Positions 26,100 to 33,683 of a stretch of DNA of 33,683 bases are shown here, piece by piece. The first letter of the stretch is position 1. Each line of letters opens with the position of its first letter. The position numbers and the translations under genes were made by a program. The stretch is from Thiotrichales bacterium 35-46-9 (lineage in GTDB: Bacteria; Pseudomonadota; Gammaproteobacteria; Thiomicrospirales; Thiomicrospiraceae). The notes under the pieces are model-generated. The model searched no databases. It was given only the letters and a program-made list of their open reading frames with translations, and was not told the DNA's origin. The stretch covers positions 27,605 to 61,287 of the forward strand of contig NCFI01000007.1 of NCBI GenBank assembly GCA_002281095.1, given 5' to 3'.

Positions 26100-26141
26100 T
26101 TTGTCGCCTTAAACGACAAACCGAGCGCTAGGCTCGGTTTG
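26100..26141 (-). terminator. Terminator region of sodB with two overlapping stems
   Basis: CAAACCGAGC (26117-26126) pairs with GCTCGGTTTG (26132-26141) around five bases. A second stem, TTTGTCG (26100-26106) with CGACAAA (26114-26120), shares the CAAA, so only one can form at a time. Read on the minus strand the GC-rich stem comes first, 21 bases after sodB. The following T run is weak (GTCGTTT). Confidence 0.6.
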
Positions 26142-26161
26142 CGTTGAGTAAACCGTTTCGA

Positions 26162-26755
26162 TTAACCGTTAAAGCGCTCAGCTACGTTGTTCCAGTTAAC
26201 AACAGACCAGAAACCTTTTAGGTAATCTGCACGGCGATTACGGTAGTCAACATAGTAAGCATGTTCCCAAACATCAACGCCTAATAAGGCATTTTTACCC
26301 ATTTGCAATGGATTGCCTGCATTTGAGCTGCTCACTAATTCTAGGCTACCATCGGCATTTTGAGCTAACCATGCCCAACCTGAACCGAAGGTTGCCAAGC
26401 CTGTGGCTTCGAATTTAGCTTTGAAATCATCAAAAGAACCAAAGGTTTTTGTGATCGCATCCATCAGTTTTCCTGTCGGTGCAACACCACCGCCAGCACT
26501 TGGCGGCGCCATCATCGTCCAGAATTGATTATGATTCCAATGTTGCCCAGCATTATTGAAAATACCACCAGCAGGCGCCGTTTTGACGATATCTTCCAGG
26601 CTTTTGCCTTCAAATTCAGTGCCGACCACCAAACGATTAAGATTGTCGACATAAGCTTGATGATGCTTGGTGTGATGAAGTGTCATGGTTTCTTCGCCAA
26701 TATAAGGCGCCAACGCGTTATAAGCATAAGGTAAAGCGGGCAAGGTGTGCGACAT
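26162..26755 (-). CDS. sodB: Superoxide dismutase [Fe]
   Basis: SodB converts superoxide to oxygen and hydrogen peroxide in the cytoplasm. From ATG 26755 it has 197 residues (193 in E. coli), opening MSHTLPALPYAYNAL. The metal ligands are H27 (TLHHTKHH), H75 (GQHWNHNQFW), D161 and H165 (DVWEHAYY). Q71 in the GQHWNH stretch, with no later Gln in LVSSSNAGNPL, marks the iron rather than manganese type. The start is supported by GGAG about 10 bases upstream; a TTG at 26770 would add five residues without support. An IscR-like box lies 35 bases before the ATG. No signal peptide. Confidence 0.96.
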   Translation of the reverse strand: MSHTLPALPYAYNALAPYIGEETMTLHHTKHHQAYVDNLNRLVVGTEFEGKSLEDIVKTAPAGGIFNNAGQHWNHNQFWTMMAPPSAGGGVAPTGKLMDAITKTFGSFDDFKAKFEATGLATFGSGWAWLAQNADGSLELVSSSNAGNPLQMGKNALLGVDVWEHAYYVDYRNRRADYLKGFWSVVNWNNVAERFNG

Positions 26756-26789
26756 GATCAAAAGCTCCAATTGAATCGTAGAGAAAATA

Positions 26790-26814
26790 ATACCTGACTA
26801 TTTTACTCAGGATT
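26790..26814 (-). promoter_or_regulatory. sodB: Candidate IscR type 1 operator upstream of sodB
   Basis: Read on the plus strand the 25 bases begin ATACCTGACTATTTTA and continue CTCAGGATT. They match the E. coli IscR type 1 consensus, as I recall it, at 22 positions. A minus-strand -10-like TATTAT (plus 26792-26787) overlaps its downstream edge; the -35 is poor. The site also covers the ycgL stop codon. Confidence 0.6.
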
Positions 26815-27136
26815 AGATGTTAGCGCTAGTCTTAGAAACAGCTGCTTGTTGTTCAGCGACCCAGCGATCTTCTATCGCTTGTAAAGCAGTGGGATCGCTC
26901 GGTGGTAATTGTAGATAATAGCCATCATTACATAATGATTCATAGACTTTTTGACCATCCGCTCTAGCCAGTTTGCGATCGGCGGTCATGTCAAAGTCAA
27001 TGACGTGATGTGACTGAGGAAATTGTTGTTGTAGTGCTTCAGGTAGCTTTTCCCATCCTAGTTTTTGTGAAAGATATAAATAGGTGGCTTCTTTTTTGAA
27101 ATGACGATAGGTGCTGGTTGGAATAGCGACAGACAT
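26813..27136 (-). CDS. YcgL domain protein
   Basis: This is a 107-residue protein with the YcgL fold. An N-terminal EATYLYLSQKLGWEKLP corresponds to the TYLYV region of E. coli YcgL, and the highly conserved GYYLQLPP lies near residues 77-84. The E. coli protein is 108 residues, so this is full length from ATG 27136; a longer reading from 27181 adds an unrelated hydrophobic leader. A GGAA lies about 10 bases before the ATG. Function is unknown to me; the family is small, cytoplasmic and best known in gammaproteobacteria. It is upstream of sodB on the same strand, with 57 bases between. Confidence 0.78.
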   Translation of the reverse strand: MSVAIPTSTYRHFKKEATYLYLSQKLGWEKLPEALQQQFPQSHHVIDFDMTADRKLARADGQKVYESLCNDGYYLQLPPSDPTALQAIEDRWVAEQQAAVSKTSANI

Positions 27137-27197
27137 GATTGAAAAGATTCCTACAGTTAAATTTAAGTAAATAAGATCCATAACAGGGTGATGACGG

Positions 27198-27226
27198 TTG
27201 ACCTAACTCTAGTGACTACCTAGAAT
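27198..27226 (+). promoter_or_regulatory. Sigma-70 promoter for the NDUFA9-like gene and cca
   Basis: TTGACC (27198-27203) and TAGAAT (27221-27226) each match consensus at five of six positions, with an exact 17-base spacer. Transcription would start about 27233, 34 bases before the ATG. Confidence 0.72.
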
Positions 27227-27266
27227 TGAGGGCTATGTTTTGTATTATAACGATTTGAGGTTGTGG

Positions 27267-28214
27267 ATGCGCGTCTTGGTATTAGGTGGTTCAGGTTTTG
27301 TCGGTCGTGCACTGATGCGTCAATTATCTGCCCAAGGGCATCAGCTGACTGTGCCGGTGCGTCGTCCCGAGCGTCAGCGCGATTTGAGACTGATTCCGAA
27401 TGTTACGGTGCTGCCGATTGAACACTTTAGTGACTTGCAATTACGCAAGTTGTTACGCGGGCACGATGCGGTGATTAATTTAATTGGTATCTTGCATGAA
27501 TCTGGAAAAACAACGTTCAGATCAGTGCACGTTGATTTAGTTCGTAAGTTAGCGGTTGCCTGCGAGGTGGAAGGAGTGAGGAGACTAATTCATATTTCTG
27601 CCTTGGGAGCGAGTGAAGAGGCGCCGAGCCGTTATTTGCGCTCTAAAGCCGAAGCAGAACGGGTTTTAGCCGCTACTGACTTAGACGTTACTGTTTTGCG
27701 ACCTTCCGTTATGTTTGGTGAGGGTGATAAGTTTGTCAATTCATTCGCTCGCTTGCTGGCATTAACACCGATTATGCCTGTGGTTTGTCCAAAATCAGAA
27801 TTGTCGCCTGTGTGGGTTGAGGATGTGGCGCGCGTTATCGTGAATTCGCTCGCAGATAAATCTGCTGTTGGCCAAACCTATGAGCTCTGTGGCGGCCGAG
27901 TTTATACGTTGATGGAGTTGTGGCAACTGATCGCAGAGATGACAGGACGTAAAGTGGATTTTATGGCACTGCCCGATGCTTTGTCGCGAGTTACAGCCCG
28001 CTTAATGGGGTGGATGCCTTCTCCTATGATGACGTTTGATAATTACCTCAGTTTGCAAGTCCCTTCGGTTTGTAGCAAGGATATGCCATTTGCCATTCAG
28101 CCGAAAAGCCTGCGCAGTTACGCGATGCAAGTATTCTCTAAAGGTCGTGTGCGTCAACGTTATGATGACCTGCGTCGGGTGGCTGGAAGGGATGCTTCGG
28201 ATCGTATTGTGTGA
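27267..28214 (+). CDS. Complex I NDUFA9-type NAD(P)-binding protein
   Basis: This is a 315-residue atypical short-chain dehydrogenase/reductase of the family that includes the mitochondrial complex I subunit NDUFA9. The Rossmann glycine motif GGSGFVGRAL lies at residues 7-16, followed by VPVRRPER, where the Arg residues suggest NADP binding. The central HISALGASEEAPSRYLRSKAEAE carries the SDR Tyr-x-x-x-Lys position as Y-L-R-S-K. In bacteria these proteins often sit near cca but are not proven complex I subunits. The start is ATG 27267 with AGG 6 bases upstream; an in-frame TTG at 27240 is unlikely. It overlaps cca by four bases. Confidence 0.87.
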   Translation: MRVLVLGGSGFVGRALMRQLSAQGHQLTVPVRRPERQRDLRLIPNVTVLPIEHFSDLQLRKLLRGHDAVINLIGILHESGKTTFRSVHVDLVRKLAVACEVEGVRRLIHISALGASEEAPSRYLRSKAEAERVLAATDLDVTVLRPSVMFGEGDKFVNSFARLLALTPIMPVVCPKSELSPVWVEDVARVIVNSLADKSAVGQTYELCGGRVYTLMELWQLIAEMTGRKVDFMALPDALSRVTARLMGWMPSPMMTFDNYLSLQVPSVCSKDMPFAIQPKSLRSYAMQVFSKGRVRQRYDDLRRVAGRDASDRIV

Positions 28215-29437
28215 AAATATGTTTGGTAGGTGGCGCAGTTCGTGACCAGTTGTTGGGACTGTCTAGTACGGATCGCGACTGGGTAGTCGTTGGTGCAACA
28301 AGCGAGCAGATGCTTGCATTAGGTTATCAGCAGGTTGGTAAAGATTTTCCTGTCTTTTTGCATCCGCAAACGAAAGAAGAATATGCGTTAGCGCGAACTG
28401 AACGTAAACAAGGTCATGGTTATCATGGTTTTAGCTGTAATGCAGGCTCAGAGGTAACTCTTGAAGATGACTTGCGACGTCGAGATCTAACCATTAATGC
28501 GATGGCAGTGTGTGATGGTAACTTAATTGATCCCTACGGGGGGAAGAAAGATATTGCTGCTCGGTGTTTGCGACATGTAAGTGACGCTTTTGCAGAAGAT
28601 CCATTACGTGTCCTACGGGTTGCTCGATTTGCGGCAAAACTAGCGAGGTTCGGTTTCGTTCTAGCAACTGAGACACGTTCACTAATGCGCGACATGGTGG
28701 CTTCGGGTGAGTTGGCACAGTTAACGCCTGAGCGTGTTTGGCAGGAAACAGCAAAAGCCTTGATTACCGATCACCCAGAGGTTTATTTTCAGGTATTGCG
28801 TGAAACAGGAGCTCTGGCACGATTAATGCCAGAGTTGGATATTTTGTTTTCCGTGCCGCAAGACCCTGTCTATCACCCAGAAGGGGATGCAGGTACTCAT
28901 ACCCTGATGGTACTTGGTGCTATGCGTCAGCAAACAAACGATATTGCCTTATTGTGGGCTGCTCTATGCCATGATTTAGGGAAGGGGTTAACACCTCAAA
29001 GCCTTTGGCCTAAACATCGCGGACATGAACAGGCTGGTGTTGCATTGGTTGAGCAACTGGGACTGCGATATCGTGTGCCTTCACAGGTAACACAATTGGC
29101 CAAGTTGGTTTGTCGTTGGCATGGTGATATTCATAAAAGTGATGAGTTGACACCTGAGCAACGTTTACAGGTAATGGAAGGGTGTGATGTTTGGCGTAAG
29201 CCAGAACAATTTGAAGCGCTGTTAGCGGTGAGTGAGGCTGATTCACGTGGTCGAACTGGTTTTGAAGTTGCTGAATATCCGCAAAGCAGTCGTTGGCGGT
29301 TCTGGTTACAGCAGGTACAGTCTGTGACAGCACAGTCATTTGTTGAGCAAGGATTGATTGGACGTGATATTCAAAAGGCTATGCGTAATGAACGGATTCA
29401 ACGATTGGTGAACGCTGATTCTATGAAATTATCATGA
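28211..29437 (+). CDS. cca: Multifunctional CCA-adding enzyme
   Basis: Cca adds or repairs the 3' CCA end of tRNAs and, in this class, also carries an HD domain with phosphatase/phosphodiesterase activity. It has 408 residues (412 in E. coli). The nucleotidyltransferase head shows GGAVRD (7-12) and D21/D23 in DRDW. RRDLTINAMAV follows, and then the neck EDPLRVLRVARFAAK. The HD domain from about 225 has HTLMVLGAMR and LCHDLGKGL. The start GTG 28211 overlaps the upstream stop as GTGA, and MKICLVGGAVRD aligns with E. coli MKIYLVGGAVRD. Confidence 0.96.
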   Translation: MKICLVGGAVRDQLLGLSSTDRDWVVVGATSEQMLALGYQQVGKDFPVFLHPQTKEEYALARTERKQGHGYHGFSCNAGSEVTLEDDLRRRDLTINAMAVCDGNLIDPYGGKKDIAARCLRHVSDAFAEDPLRVLRVARFAAKLARFGFVLATETRSLMRDMVASGELAQLTPERVWQETAKALITDHPEVYFQVLRETGALARLMPELDILFSVPQDPVYHPEGDAGTHTLMVLGAMRQQTNDIALLWAALCHDLGKGLTPQSLWPKHRGHEQAGVALVEQLGLRYRVPSQVTQLAKLVCRWHGDIHKSDELTPEQRLQVMEGCDVWRKPEQFEALLAVSEADSRGRTGFEVAEYPQSSRWRFWLQQVQSVTAQSFVEQGLIGRDIQKAMRNERIQRLVNADSMKLS

Positions 29438-29462
29438 AATTTTAATCAAAACTGTTGTTTTT

Positions 29463-29491
29463 TTGCGACAGTTGCGTATTTGTGCTAAACT
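29463..29491 (+). promoter_or_regulatory. Promoter of the OmpA/RmpM-like gene
   Basis: TTGCGA (29463-29468) and TAAACT (29486-29491) are 17 bases apart, and TGC directly before the -10 makes it an extended type. The -35 lies in the right arm of a weak inverted repeat, AACTGTTG (29450-29457) / CGACAGTT (29466-29473). The leader is about 50 bases. Confidence 0.62.
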
Positions 29492-29549
29492 GATCAAGTC
29501 GGCGTCAGTATAAGGCGCATCTTATTCATATTGGTTAGGGGATCTTACC

Positions 29550-30152
29550 ATGCGTAAATTAGTGTTATTGGCTGCTATGGTTGCAGCAACTTCTGCTCAG
29601 GCAGCGCCTCGTGAAGCTTTTTGGTTCGATAGCAACAATGTCGTTGTTAAGGACGGTCAAGGTAACTGCTTGCGTACTTCTTTCTGGACTGAGAAAGATG
29701 GTCTTTGCCCAGGTGCTAAAGCGCCAGAAGCTAAGCCAGCTCCAGTTGCAGCGCCTGCGCCAGCTCCTGCACCGGCAGCACCAATCGCAGCGCCGATTGT
29801 GACTAAGAAAACTTTGAAAGCGGGTGAGTTATTTGCCTTCGATAGCGCTAAATTAACGCCTAAAGCAGAGCAAGAAATTGCTAACACAGCTGCAGAAGCA
29901 AAAGCATTAAAATCTATCAATTTGGTTTTAGTGGAAGGTCATACCGACAATATCGGTACAGCAGCATACAACCAACAGTTGTCGATCAAACGCGCCAATG
30001 CTGTGCGTGATGCGTTGATTAAAAACGGCGTTCCAGCGGAAAAAATTGATGCGAAAGGCTATGGTTTTGACAAGCCTGTTGCTAGCAACAAAACGAAAGA
30101 TGGTCGTGCGCAAAACCGTCGCGTTGAAATCACCATTGACGGAACTAAATAA
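29550..30152 (+). CDS. OmpA-family peptidoglycan-binding protein, RmpM-like
   Basis: This 200-residue secreted protein has a Sec signal peptide at 1-18 (ending SAQA, cleavage before APRE). A short N-terminal module follows with two cysteines (GNCLRTSFWTEKDGLC). Next is a Pro/Ala-rich linker at about 55-85, then an OmpA C-terminal peptidoglycan-binding domain at about 90-197 (LFAFDSAKLTPKAEQEI, LVEGHTDNIGTAAYNQQLS, GRAQNRRVEI). There is no beta barrel and no lipobox. The layout matches RmpM and related betaproteobacterial OmpA proteins that tie porins to the cell wall. It has its own promoter, GGGGA ribosome binding site and strong terminator, as expected for an abundant envelope protein. Confidence 0.93.
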   Translation: MRKLVLLAAMVAATSAQAAPREAFWFDSNNVVVKDGQGNCLRTSFWTEKDGLCPGAKAPEAKPAPVAAPAPAPAPAAPIAAPIVTKKTLKAGELFAFDSAKLTPKAEQEIANTAAEAKALKSINLVLVEGHTDNIGTAAYNQQLSIKRANAVRDALIKNGVPAEKIDAKGYGFDKPVASNKTKDGRAQNRRVEITIDGTK

Positions 30153-30167
30153 TTTCGTGCATTGATG

Positions 30168-30200
30168 AAAAAAGCCCCGCAGTTTTTGCGGGGTTTTTTT
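30168..30200 (+). terminator. Rho-independent terminator of the OmpA/RmpM-like gene
   Basis: CCCCGCA (30175-30181) pairs with TGCGGGG (30187-30193) around GTTTT, flanked by an A run (30168-30173) and seven T residues (30194-30200). A textbook strong terminator. Confidence 0.96.
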
Positions 30201-30235
30201 ATGCTTAATATCGACAGTTTGCGACGGAATACTTG

Positions 30236-30294
30236 CCGATTTTAGCTAAATCGGTGAAAATAACCCTATTCGCCTGTCACTAGGTAACCCTATT
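30236..30294 (+). promoter_or_regulatory. tkt: tkt upstream region: inverted repeat and 10-bp direct repeats
   Basis: CCGATTT (30236-30242) and AAATCGG (30248-30254) form an inverted repeat around TAGCT. The ten bases TAACCCTATT occur twice exactly, at 30261-30270 and 30285-30294, 24 bases apart. A weak -35/-10 pair TTGCCG (30233-30238) / GAAAAT (30256-30261) overlaps. This looks like a regulator-binding region, but no known factor is recognised. Confidence 0.45.
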
Positions 30295-30322
30295 ACTTTT
30301 GAAACTTTTTGAGGACTTTTTT

Positions 30323-32353
30323 ATGTCTAACCGTCGTGAACTCGCCAATGCCATTCGTGCACTTAGTATGGATGCAGTGCAAAAAGCTAAATCAGGCCAT
30401 CCAGGTGCGCCTATGGGCATGGCAGACATCGCCGAAGTTCTGTGGAATAGCCACATGAAATACAACCCCAAAAATGCTAAATGGGCTGATCGTGACCGTT
30501 TTGTCTTATCTAATGGCCATGGTTCAATGCTGATCTATTCTTTGTTGCACCTAACAGGTTTCAACCTAAGTATTGATGACATCAAAAACTTCCGTCAATT
30601 TCATTCAAAAACAGCAGGTCACCCAGAGTACGGTTATGCAGACGGTATTGAAACCACTACTGGTCCATTAGGTCAGGGTATTACCAATGCGGTAGGTATG
30701 GCTATCGCTGAGCGTACCTTGGCAGCGCAGTTTAACCGCCCAGGTCATGCCGTTGTCAATCACCATACTTATGTGTTTATGGGTGATGGTTGTTTAATGG
30801 AAGGTTTGTCGCATGAAGCTTGCGCTATGGCTGGCGCCTTAGGTTTAGGTAAGCTGGTTGCCTTCTGGGATGACAACAATATTTCAATTGATGGTCATAT
30901 TGATGACTGGATGGAAGCAGATGTGCCAGCACGTTTTGAATCTTACGGTTGGCACGTTATTCGCAACGTCGATGGTCACAACGCAGAAGCTGTCGATGCA
31001 GCTATTCATGAAGCGAAATCGATTCAGGATAAGCCAACCTTGATTTGTACGCGCACTACCATCGGTTTTGGTTCGCCTAACTTGTGCGGTACGCATGATT
31101 GCCACGGCGCACCATTGGGTGATGCTGAAATTGCCTTGACCCGTGAAAATTTGGGTTGGCATCATGAACCTTTTGTAATTCCCCAGCATGTTTATGAAGG
31201 TTGGGATCACACAGCTAAGGGTGCGAAAGAAGAGGCTGAGTGGAATGAATTGTTTGCTTCTTACGAGAAAAACTACCCAGATTTAGCGAAAGAGTTTAAA
31301 CGTCGTATGTCTGGTGAATTGCCAGCGAATTTCGAAGTTGAAATGGACAAATTCATCGCTAAAACGCAATCGGATATGCCAAACATTGCTTCGCGTAAAG
31401 CCTCGCAAAATGCGATTGAAGCAATGGGTCCTTTGTTGCCAGAGTTGTTCGGTGGTTCTGCTGACTTAACTGGCTCTAACTTAACTAATTGGTCTGGTAC
31501 GGTCAAAGTCAATAAATCTAATGCGAACGGTAACTACCTATCATGGGGTGTACGTGAGTTCGGTATGGCGCATATGATGAATGGTATGGTGTTGCATGGT
31601 GGCTTTAAAGTTTACGGTGCAACCTTCCTAATGTTCATGGAGTTCATGCGTAACGCTTTACGTATGTCTGCGTTAATGAAGATTGGTACTATCTACGTTT
31701 ATACTCATGACTCAATTGGTTTGGGTGAAGATGGTCCTACGCATCAACCCGTAGAACAAATTGCGACCATGCGTGCGATTCCGAATTTCCATACGTGGCG
31801 CGCTTGTGATGCGATTGAGTCAGCTGTGTCATGGAAGATGGCTGTGTTGCGTTCTAATGCGCCAACAGCTTTGATTTTCTCTCGCCAAAATTTAACGCCA
31901 ATGTCGCGTACGCCAGAGCAAGTTAAAAACATTGAAAAGGGTGGTTACATCCTGCGCGATTGTGGTGCTGAACCGGATGTTATCTTGATTGCTACGGGTT
32001 CTGAAGTTGGTTTGGCCATGAAAGCGGCTGAACAATTGGCGCAAGACAATATTCAAGCTCGTGTTGTTTCTATGCCTTGTGCAGAAATGTTTATGGCTCA
32101 ATCAGAAGCTTATCGTGAGTCGGTGTTACCATCTTATATTCGTGAGCGTGTTGCGATTGAAGCAGGTATCAGTGATTACTGGCGTAAATTTGTTGGTTTA
32201 GATGGTGCAGTAGTCGGTATTGATACCTTTGGCGAATCAGCACCAGCAGATGTTCTGTTCAAGCATTTTGGTTTCACAGTCGAAAATGTCGTGAACACCG
32301 TTCTTGATTTGTTAGAAGATACGTGCACTGATGGTTGCTGTGGCGGCCACTAA
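30323..32353 (+). CDS. tkt: Transketolase
   Basis: Transketolase uses thiamine diphosphate to move two-carbon units in the pentose phosphate pathway (or the Calvin cycle, if one is present). From ATG 30323 it has 676 residues (663 in E. coli). H26 in SGHPGAPMG, the TPP-binding GDGCLMEG near 154-161 with DDNNISIDG about 30 residues on, the pyrimidine domain with [19 protein letters not shown], and the C-terminal domain with GSEVGLAM are all present. The C-terminus has an unusual CTDGCCGGH tail. GAGG at 30311-30314 is 8 bases before this ATG; an in-frame TTG at 30299 is less likely. A terminator follows. Confidence 0.97.
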   Translation: MSNRRELANAIRALSMDAVQKAKSGHPGAPMGMADIAEVLWNSHMKYNPKNAKWADRDRFVLSNGHGSMLIYSLLHLTGFNLSIDDIKNFRQFHSKTAGHPEYGYADGIETTTGPLGQGITNAVGMAIAERTLAAQFNRPGHAVVNHHTYVFMGDGCLMEGLSHEACAMAGALGLGKLVAFWDDNNISIDGHIDDWMEADVPARFESYGWHVIRNVDGHNAEAVDAAIHEAKSIQDKPTLICTRTTIGFGSPNLCGTHDCHGAPLGDAEIALTRENLGWHHEPFVIPQHVYEGWDHTAKGAKEEAEWNELFASYEKNYPDLAKEFKRRMSGELPANFEVEMDKFIAKTQSDMPNIASRKASQNAIEAMGPLLPELFGGSADLTGSNLTNWSGTVKVNKSNANGNYLSWGVREFGMAHMMNGMVLHGGFKVYGATFLMFMEFMRNALRMSALMKIGTIYVYTHDSIGLGEDGPTHQPVEQIATMRAIPNFHTWRACDAIESAVSWKMAVLRSNAPTALIFSRQNLTPMSRTPEQVKNIEKGGYILRDCGAEPDVILIATGSEVGLAMKAAEQLAQDNIQARVVSMPCAEMFMAQSEAYRESVLPSYIRERVAIEAGISDYWRKFVGLDGAVVGIDTFGESAPADVLFKHFGFTVENVVNTVLDLLEDTCTDGCCGGH

Positions 32354-32360
32354 TTTTCAT

Positions 32361-32396
32361 AACGCTCACGCTACCTAATTAGTGTGAGCGTTTTTC
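32361..32396 (+). terminator. Rho-independent terminator after tkt
   Basis: AACGCTCACGCTA (32361-32373) pairs with TAGTGTGAGCGTT (32380-32392), with one G-T pair, around six bases. A T run follows (32391-32395). It implies gap is mostly transcribed from its own promoter. Confidence 0.9.
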
Positions 32397-32427
32397 CAGA
32401 TTTATCAATTTTTAATTTGTAACTTAA

Positions 32428-33438
<1,011 letters not shown>

Positions 33439-33446
33439 TTTCGTGT

Positions 33447-33480
33447 AACACCTAGTCGTCTATTTTCGACTAGGTGTTTT
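33447..33480 (+). terminator. Rho-independent terminator after gap
   Basis: AACACCTAGTCG (33447-33458) pairs perfectly with CGACTAGGTGTT (33467-33478) around an eight-base loop. The T run is short (33477-33480), so some read-through into pgk is possible. Confidence 0.82.
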
Positions 33481-33526
33481 ATCGTTTGAGTGATTTCGTT
33501 AATCCTATTTCGTAAAGGAAAATAGT

Positions 33527-33683
33527 ATGGCTTTTATTCGTATGGCTGATTTGGATCTTAAAGGTAAGCGCGTTTTGATTCGTGCGGACTTAAACGTTCC
33601 AGTTAAAGATGGTAAAGTGACTTCGGATGCTCGTATTAAGGCTTCAATGAAGACGTTTGAAGCGGCAATTAAGGCTGGTGCTA
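33527..33683 (+). CDS. pgk: Phosphoglycerate kinase (3' truncated by window end)
   Basis: This is the first 52 codons of phosphoglycerate kinase, which makes ATP from 1,3-bisphosphoglycerate. The peptide begins [20 protein letters not shown] and continues [20 protein letters not shown], matching the N-terminal substrate-binding signature of Pgk (RVDLNVP-type and DARI). AAAGGA at 33514-33519 is 7 bases before the ATG. It follows gap by 88 bases with a terminator between. The rest lies beyond the window. Confidence 0.95.
   Translation, partial: MAFIRMADLDLKGKRVLIRADLNVPVKDGKVTSDARIKASMKTFEAAIKAGA

Noticed and set aside
27192-27220. Third IscR-like site near GGTTGACC / AGTGACTACC
   Set aside because: Half-sites are out of register by two bases and most conserved positions in the right half fail.
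29657-29920. Ala/Gly-rich minus-strand open frame over the OmpA-like gene
   Set aside because: It mirrors the Pro/Ala linker codons on the other strand and has no start signal.

Overview
This 33.7 kb window is a chromosomal housekeeping segment from a Gram-negative proteobacterium of moderate GC, most likely a betaproteobacterium. Four things point there. A DUF2818 gene closes the nuo operon. The block suhB / trmJ-cysE has its usual betaproteobacterial layout. A complex I NDUFA9-type protein precedes cca. The OmpA-family protein has the short Cys-pair N-terminus plus Pro/Ala linker seen in RmpM-like proteins. A YcgL-family gene is better known from gammaproteobacteria, so placement below class level is left open. 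I see no phage, insertion sequence, CRISPR array or defence system.

Layout. 1-6027: end of the NADH dehydrogenase I operon (nuoJ 3' part, nuoK, nuoL, nuoM, nuoN, DUF2818), closed by a clear terminator. 6103-14265: nadD-rsfS, a structured 188-bp gap, then a tightly packed or overlapping rlmH-maf-rng-yhdP-nitrilase run (NAD synthesis, ribosome silencing and methylation, RNase G, outer-membrane lipid transport). 14344-21867: the translation block thrS-infC-rpmI-rplT, then pheS-pheT-ihfA-merR-like, then tRNA-Pro(GGG). 21921-25326: suhB diverging from trmJ-cysE, followed by iscR-iscA. 25373-27136: a minus-strand group (PCMT-like, sodB, ycgL). 27267-30152: NDUFA9-like, cca, and an OmpA/RmpM-like envelope protein. 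30323-33683: tkt, gap and the start of pgk, a central carbon metabolism cluster with terminators between the genes.

The most interesting signals are regulatory. infC appears to start at a non-canonical AUC codon. Two sequences resembling IscR type 1 operators lie upstream of iscR and of sodB, suggesting a small local Fe-S/oxidative-stress regulon. iscA is the only isc structural gene next to iscR. The rsfS-rlmH gap can form competing RNA pairings. The infC-rpmI gap holds a perfect 18-bp palindrome. The region before tkt carries an exact 10-bp direct repeat and an inverted repeat. The suhB/trmJ divergent promoter region holds a 7-bp-arm inverted repeat. All of these were read by eye; no search or folding program was run.
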